A stretch of DNA of 28,205 nucleotides from JABDJL01 sp047614505 (GTDB taxonomy: Bacteria; Pseudomonadota; Gammaproteobacteria; Xanthomonadales; SZUA-36), in NCBI GenBank assembly GCA_047614505.1, contig JBLHGQ010000025.1, positions 1 to 28,205 of the forward strand, read 5' to 3'. Below the pieces are notes generated by a model. It worked only from the letters and a program-made list of their open reading frames with translations, made no database searches and was not told where the DNA came from. Within the stretch, counting starts at the first letter, position 1. Each line of letters opens with the position of its first letter. The position numbers were made by a program, and so were the translations under genes. This document shows, one piece after another, positions 24,266 to 28,205 of the stretch.

Positions 24266-25218
24266 TTAACCCTGTTTACCGGCTGGCCTCTTTCAAAGCC
24301 CCGGATGACAACAGCCAGTTGATCCAGTAGTGCCTGCCGAGCAGTTTTGCTCGCCCAGGCATTGTGGGGAGTGACGATCAGGTTGGGAATTCCGCCCGCA
24401 AGCAATGGATGATCGGCAGGTGGTGGCTCGGTGGTCAATACATCGATTCCAGCGCCGGCAATGATCCCATCCCTGAGGCAGGAAACCAGATCTTCCTCAA
24501 CGACAATTCCACCACGCGCTGTGTTGATTAATATTGCATCACGTTTCATTCGCTGCATCATCGCCCGGTCAAACAAGCCTTCGGTTTCTTCAGTCAGGGG
24601 ACAATGAATACTGATCACATCGGAATGTGCCACAACATCCTCAAAAGCCAGATGGTCCGGACGAGGTGTCCTTCCACGCCGCTCAGCGAGCAGTACATTC
24701 ATGCCCAGGTGTCGCCCCAGATCGGCAACACTTTTCCCTAATACTCCATAGCCTATGATGCCAAGATTCAAGCCAGCCGCTTGCCGTATCGGCAGGTCAA
24801 TCAGGCAGAATTGGCGACTGGTACTCCAATCTCCTGCCTGCACCCTTTCGCGATACGCCACTTGAGATGACAAAAGGTTCAGGATCAAGGTAATCGTATG
24901 CTGGCTAACAGCCTCAGTTGCGTAATTACGTGCATTGCATACCGTAATGCCAAATTCAGTGGCAGCTTGAAGGTCGACATGATTGGTGCCGGTTGCTGCA
25001 ATGGCGATCAGTTTGAGGTCAACCGCGCCTGATAAGGTCTTACGGTCAAGTACGCACTTGTTGCTGATGACAACATTGGCATTTGCTATACGGTCAGAGG
25101 TTTGGTGTTCGGTGGTGAAGTCATGCAACTGCCAGTCTGGCAGTGTTTGCGACAAGCGACTGAGGTTCAGGTCGCCATTGTCGACCGAGCCCAGGTCCAG
25201 AAAAACGCCGTAGTTCAA
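24262..25218 (-). CDS. D-2-hydroxyacid dehydrogenase
   Basis: The 318-residue NAD(P)-dependent enzyme has the family's catalytic set: Arg235 in NTARGGIV, Glu264 in TTEPPP and His285 in TPHNAW. The dinucleotide-binding motif GIIGYGVLG is at 153-161. These enzymes interconvert 2-oxo acids and D-2-hydroxy acids, with glycerate/hydroxypyruvate a common substrate pair; the overall look is closest to glycerate dehydrogenase (HprA-like), but the substrate is not fixed. It lies downstream of exbD on the same strand with only six bases between, so the two are likely cotranscribed. Confidence 0.9.
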   Translation of the reverse strand: MNYGVFLDLGSVDNGDLNLSRLSQTLPDWQLHDFTTEHQTSDRIANANVVISNKCVLDRKTLSGAVDLKLIAIAATGTNHVDLQAATEFGITVCNARNYATEAVSQHTITLILNLLSSQVAYRERVQAGDWSTSRQFCLIDLPIRQAAGLNLGIIGYGVLGKSVADLGRHLGMNVLLAERRGRTPRPDHLAFEDVVAHSDVISIHCPLTEETEGLFDRAMMQRMKRDAILINTARGGIVVEEDLVSCLRDGIIAGAGIDVLTTEPPPADHPLLAGGIPNLIVTPHNAWASKTARQALLDQLAVVIRGFERGQPVNRVN

Positions 25219-25224
25219 CTCAAG

Positions 25225-25629
25225 CTAGCGCGATACTGTTGCCACACTCACACTGGCAACACCAACGGCCGCCGCGGCATCCAGAATGGTCACTAATGCA
25301 TCAGTTTCAGCATCGGGGTGCGCTGCCACAATCAAAGTTGAATCGGGCTTTTCAGCCTTCTGCCGCTCCAGATTAGCCTGCACAGCTTTGCGCTCGATCA
25401 ATCGGCCTTTCATAGTAATGTTTCCGGAGGCATCAATCTTGACCACAATCGGCCCTTTCTTCTGTTCGATCTGCTTCGGTGGTGAATTGGATGGTCTGGA
25501 AACCTCTAGGCCTTTCTCTTTAACGAATGAGGTGGTCACAATGAAGAAAATCAGCATGATGAACACGATGTCGAGCATCGGTGTGATGTTGATTTCTGCC
25601 TCGTCGTCTAAATGCTTTCTTTTACGCAT
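25225..25629 (-). CDS. exbD: Biopolymer transporter ExbD/TolR family
   Basis: The 134-residue protein begins MRKRKHLDDEAEINITPMLD, has one membrane helix (about 18-34) with the proton-relaying aspartate Asp20 and ends in a periplasmic domain. This is the ExbD plan: with ExbB it uses the proton gradient to energise TonB for outer-membrane uptake. The ATG at 25629 is preferred; the frame is open to a GTG at 25728, but the extra 33 residues do not belong to the family. No exbB or tonB gene is adjacent, which is unusual for this family, so its partner must be encoded elsewhere or the neighbours were lost. Confidence 0.88.
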   Translation of the reverse strand: MRKRKHLDDEAEINITPMLDIVFIMLIFFIVTTSFVKEKGLEVSRPSNSPPKQIEQKKGPIVVKIDASGNITMKGRLIERKAVQANLERQKAEKPDSTLIVAAHPDAETDALVTILDAAAAVGVASVSVATVSR

Positions 25630-25867
25630 AAATATGTCTCTGATGATCTTCGCAAACGCCAATTCTGAAGCCAGAGACACAGAATACTGATTCCAGCCCT
25701 TTTTAGCCAGTGGCGAATTTAGAAGCACTGTTTCTCAATAGGCTCCATGAGTCTGATTTTTCAACTTGTATGCTACCCAAATCAACAACAAATAAATTAG
25801 TTTATTTAGAAAGAATTAAATCGACCTATTCTCCTGAGATTGTGAATATCAGTCGTTGAATCTGAAA

Positions 25868-26398
25868 TTACTCAAATAACTGAGATATTGTTTTCATTGG
25901 CATGTACAAGCGATCTCGCCCATTGTGACTACACAAAACTTCAAAACCAAACTTTTCATAGAACTGTCTGGCGGTTTCGTTTAAACAATCTACGATAACC
26001 GCATAAGCTCTCATCCGAGCATTGATTCCCCACAAGTTCTCGAGGGCTTTAATCAATGTGATCTTTCCTAAGCCCCGGTTGTGATAGTCCACATCAACAG
26101 CAAGTTGAGCTAACAGAAATACGGGCACTGGATAGTGTGGTAGTTTTTTGGCCTGGGTCTGTGGCAGTGTTTTTCGTTCAATAGAACTTGCTGCGATCGT
26201 GTAAAAAGAACAAATTTTTGACATACCATTTGGTAATACATCAACCGTGGGAAGAAGTAATGTTCTGCTAATTCCCGCTGTCATGTGTTTAGCAGCTTGC
26301 GTCTTTATGAAAACGTTTAACGCTGATTCACCGCAATCGAATGAATCTCGATCGTGAACGTTTTTATCGAGCTCCAGGAACTCGTTGGACCAGCTCAC
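25868..26398 (-). CDS. GNAT-family toxin of a TacT-type toxin-antitoxin module
   Basis: The 176-residue acetyltransferase has the acetyl-CoA loop NRGLGK at 107-112, the preceding beta-strand LAQLAVD and the catalytic-type tyrosine Tyr147 in FYEKFGF. The N-terminal FDCGESALNVFI is typical of TacT/AtaT toxins, which acetylate aminoacyl-tRNA and halt translation. Its ATG overlaps the antitoxin stop by four bases, and the DUF1778 partner directly upstream makes the toxin assignment strong. The target tRNA cannot be read from sequence. It lies in an AT-rich accessory block. Confidence 0.88.
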   Translation of the reverse strand: MSWSNEFLELDKNVHDRDSFDCGESALNVFIKTQAAKHMTAGISRTLLLPTVDVLPNGMSKICSFYTIAASSIERKTLPQTQAKKLPHYPVPVFLLAQLAVDVDYHNRGLGKITLIKALENLWGINARMRAYAVIVDCLNETARQFYEKFGFEVLCSHNGRDRLYMPMKTISQLFE

Positions 26399-26664
26399 TT
26401 AATGGCATGTTCTTTAGTGAGACTTGCAGCCTCAACCAAAGCTTGATTTGGCTTAGCTGCTTCTTCACAAGCAATCATAAAGCGATCAAAAATATTATTC
26501 TCAACAACAATACTTTCATGCTCTGCAATAACCCGAGTTGCATTTTCATCCATAAGCTGGACGACATAATCCTTGAGGCTTCTCATACCCAACAAAGCCG
26601 AAGCCTTTTCAGCTTTAGCTTTCACTGCTTCATCAAGTCGCATGTCAAAACGGGTAGTGCCCAT
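26395..26664 (-). CDS. DUF1778 (TacA-type) ribbon-helix-helix antitoxin
   Basis: The 89-residue protein starts MGTTRFDMRLDEAVKAKAEK, a ribbon-helix-helix DNA-binding region, and ends with the toxin-binding tail: FDRFMIACEEAAKPNQALVE then ASLTKEHAIK, the typical DUF1778 pattern. The ATG at 26664 has GGAG about eight bases upstream; a longer frame to 26781 would run over the promoter and both operators. Antitoxins of this family bind the toxin and repress their own operon; the operators at 26684-26702 and 26742-26760 are the expected targets. Confidence 0.9.
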   Translation of the reverse strand: MGTTRFDMRLDEAVKAKAEKASALLGMRSLKDYVVQLMDENATRVIAEHESIVVENNIFDRFMIACEEAAKPNQALVEAASLTKEHAIK

Positions 26665-26683
26665 CAAATTTCTCCAAAATACT

Positions 26684-26702
26684 GTACGGAAAGATTCCGT
26701 AC
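26684..26702. promoter_or_regulatory. Antitoxin operator, proximal copy
   Basis: GTACGGAA and TTCCGTAC form a perfect 8-bp inverted repeat around a 3-base spacer. The 19-bp site lies just downstream of the -10 box and covers the expected transcription start. It matches the distal site in outer sequence and length. Confidence 0.8.
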
Positions 26703-26709
26703 GAATAGA

Positions 26710-26738
26710 ACTATAGGCGCTATTAACTTTAATGTCAA
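26710..26738 (-). promoter_or_regulatory. Sigma70 promoter of the toxin-antitoxin operon
   Basis: On the minus strand a consensus -35 TTGACA (26733-26738) and -10 TATAGT (26710-26715) are 17 bases apart, a near-ideal promoter. Transcription should start near 26703 and read into the antitoxin at 26664. Confidence 0.85.
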
Positions 26739-26741
26739 TAT

Positions 26742-26760
26742 GTACGGATACTTCCCGTAC
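26742..26760. promoter_or_regulatory. Antitoxin operator, distal copy
   Basis: This 19-bp site begins GTACGGA and ends CCGTAC, like the proximal site; with one more base pair each side the arms reach 8 bp. It lies directly upstream of the -35 box, 58 bp centre-to-centre from the other site. A separate 10-bp palindrome GAAACGTTTC follows at 26769-26778. Confidence 0.75.
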
Positions 26761-26811
26761 ATATATGTGAAACGTTTCCAATTCAAATATATTCTTAAAA
26801 AAATCGACACC

Positions 26812-27939
26812 TCAATTGACAATAACTGGACTTATCTGAGCAATCACTTTTCTAAACTCTGCTTTGCGAGACTCGTCCTCTTCTTTGTCTAATATCGTCT
26901 GCAATTGTGGAATATATTCAGAAGCACTCGGACCGTATGAACCAATCGCGTTGAGCACGGCGTAAGACCTAATGTTGTCCTGGCTGGATACATTTAATAG
27001 AAGCTTGGGTAGTGCCGACTGGGGCTTATACTTACCAATAAAATGTGTCGCATAGTGAAGGTTGCTAGAGTTATCGTCATCTAACGCCTCAATCATTAGA
27101 TCCATCGTTAAAGGAGATAAAAAGCCGTGTTCGTATTTCGCAGTCATACCCATGTGCCCCATGGCTGCCATAATTTCCATGTCAATATTTCCAGATTGTT
27201 TATCACTAAATTGTCTCCCCAAAGCCTCTTCTATTTCCTGGTCGGCGTCATAAGCTTGTACTAGTATCCAGCCTGCATCAGAACGATTACCTCTGGTCAG
27301 GCCTTCAGAAAGCTTACGTAACAAAATGCACTTTAATGGTGCATAGGAACTCAATTCAGGAACATTATTGGGTACTTTACTCAAGTATTCTTCAATCGCG
27401 TCATCGTCAATGGCCTCGTAGGGTCCTCTGCGTGATTTGAGACTTAAGATCCACGAGACTTCAAATAAAAACTTTAGTGCTGTTTTAGAGTTTCTATTTT
27501 CAAACTCCAAAAGGACATAACCCAAGTAGGGCAGTATATTTTCACCATGCTTATCATACGTATCCTCATAACCCCCGTTCGTCCAAAGAGCATCAAACGC
27601 ATTTTTTTGAATTTTTTTATCTTCGCTCAGCAAATCGACCAACTCTCTTGGACCGGTGGACAATTCGTCAAATGAAAGCAATTTATCCCTAACTTCAACG
27701 GGCAGAGCTTTTCGGAAATCCTCGAAGTGCTGCTTGCTTGAAATCGAATCTGGCTCACCAGGGGTTTCTTTGCTACTTACTAGCTCAGAAGGTTCACCAA
27801 CTAACGCAGAGCCCAATCTGCCAGGACTCCGAGATTCGTTTAGCAGTAAATCGTTTGCGTTTTCAAACCGAACGGGAAGGGCATAGCTTATTAATGCTAT
27901 TGCCACTATGACTAAGACATCAGTAAATGTTGGTTTCAT
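26812..27939 (-). CDS. Exported or membrane-anchored protein with possible helical repeats, function unknown
   Basis: The 375-residue protein has an N-terminal hydrophobic segment (about 7-21) that should export or anchor it. A low-complexity polar stretch (30-75) and an alpha-helical body follow. Near residues 290-370 segments such as YATHFIGKYKPQSALPKLLLNV and YAVLNAIGSYGPSASEYIPQL resemble HEAT-type helical repeats, which bind other proteins. No catalytic motif was seen. No ribosome site is obvious before the ATG. It lies between the toxin-antitoxin module and glmS on the same strand in AT-rich sequence, so it is probably accessory. Confidence 0.65.
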   Translation of the reverse strand: MKPTFTDVLVIVAIALISYALPVRFENANDLLLNESRSPGRLGSALVGEPSELVSSKETPGEPDSISSKQHFEDFRKALPVEVRDKLLSFDELSTGPRELVDLLSEDKKIQKNAFDALWTNGGYEDTYDKHGENILPYLGYVLLEFENRNSKTALKFLFEVSWILSLKSRRGPYEAIDDDAIEEYLSKVPNNVPELSSYAPLKCILLRKLSEGLTRGNRSDAGWILVQAYDADQEIEEALGRQFSDKQSGNIDMEIMAAMGHMGMTAKYEHGFLSPLTMDLMIEALDDDNSSNLHYATHFIGKYKPQSALPKLLLNVSSQDNIRSYAVLNAIGSYGPSASEYIPQLQTILDKEEDESRKAEFRKVIAQISPVIVN

Positions 27940-28098
27940 TGTTGCTACAGCATATCTGATAATCGCACCCCTTAAATTTACTTTCCAACAAAACTGGCGT
28001 GACTGCTACACTGACACCGAGCTATAACTGGTTACATTAAGGGAAAATCAAGGCGATTCATCTAGTTCGAATGGCTTCCATTTTAGTCAAGTTCAGAG

Positions 28099-28205
28099 CT
28101 ACTCCACAGTTACCGATTTGGCCAGGTTTCTCGGCTGATCCACATCGGTTCCGCGGGCAACAGCCACGTGATAAGCCAATAATTGCAAAGGGATTGTCAG
28201 AACGA
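28099..28205 (-). CDS. glmS: Glutamine-fructose-6-phosphate aminotransferase, C-terminal end
   Basis: The minus-strand reading from the right edge gives the last 35 residues of GlmS, ending DVDQPRNLAKSVTVE-stop, which is almost identical to the E. coli C-terminus. GlmS makes glucosamine-6-phosphate for peptidoglycan and lipopolysaccharide. This 3' end is the recognition region of Tn7-like elements (attTn7), and the accessory block begins just beyond it. The rest of the gene lies outside the window. Confidence 0.93.
   Translation of the reverse strand, partial: VLTIPLQLLAYHVAVARGTDVDQPRNLAKSVTVE

Noticed and set aside
25630..25728. Upstream extension of the exbD frame to a GTG at 25728
   Set aside because: The extra residues do not resemble ExbD; the internal ATG gives the family's usual N-terminus and length.
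25790..25807. AT-only inverted repeat AAATAAA/TTTATTT near the 3' side of the toxin gene
   Set aside because: The stem is too weak to claim a terminator, and such repeats are common in AT-rich sequence.
26665..26781. Longer antitoxin frame starting at 26781
   Set aside because: It would translate through the promoter and both operators and adds residues foreign to DUF1778; the ATG at 26664 has a good ribosome site.

Overview
The window looks like a chromosomal segment of a gammaproteobacterium, perhaps an uncultured aquatic one. The case rests on a YcgL-family gene, a YadG/YadH-type exporter, a tatABC operon, Kbp-type LysM and DUF3465 proteins, and glmS, acs, hemH and queD, all at moderate GC. 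Both ends cut through genes: an acyl-lipid/acyl-CoA desaturase on the left and glmS on the right. No rRNA, tRNA, CRISPR array, transposase or integrase was seen. Gene calls come from reading the sequence and recalling protein families; no database was searched.

Layout. 1-3454 (minus): partial desaturase, then a tightly coupled yadG-yadH-M20 amidohydrolase operon. 3607-7541 (plus): an exported S33 alpha/beta hydrolase, a NatA/NatB-like ABC exporter and a membrane-anchored peroxiredoxin, probably one operon. 7555-7620: a nearly perfect long palindrome of REP type, which also supplies the last codons of an exported amidohydrolase (7595-9172, minus). 9258-11274: a two-domain CDGSH iron-sulfur protein whose second site lacks its histidine, then queD and hemH facing each other. 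11592-12539: an exported protein with an IPTL-CTERM-like sorting tail. 12622-15971: tatABC, a BPSS1780-like membrane protein, a rhomboid protease and a DUF3465 protein. 16016-18914: a frameshifted dodecin, acs and a frameshifted BON-LysM gene.

18963-23444 (minus) is the most interesting part: a lipoprotein gene, then a TIR-transmembrane-TPR protein, then a protein with an N-terminal SLOG-like nucleotide-binding domain and two transmembrane hairpins. A TIR enzyme beside a SLOG sensor fused to membrane segments resembles the logic of Thoeris defence, in which a TIR protein makes an NAD-derived signal that a SLOG effector reads, but in a different architecture. This function is inferred, not shown.

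23674-25629: ycgL with a small secreted partner, a D-2-hydroxyacid dehydrogenase and an orphan exbD. 25868-28205: an AT-rich accessory block beside the 3' end of glmS. It holds a GNAT-toxin/DUF1778-antitoxin module, whose near-consensus sigma70 promoter sits between two matching 19-bp operators, and an exported protein that may be built of helical repeats.
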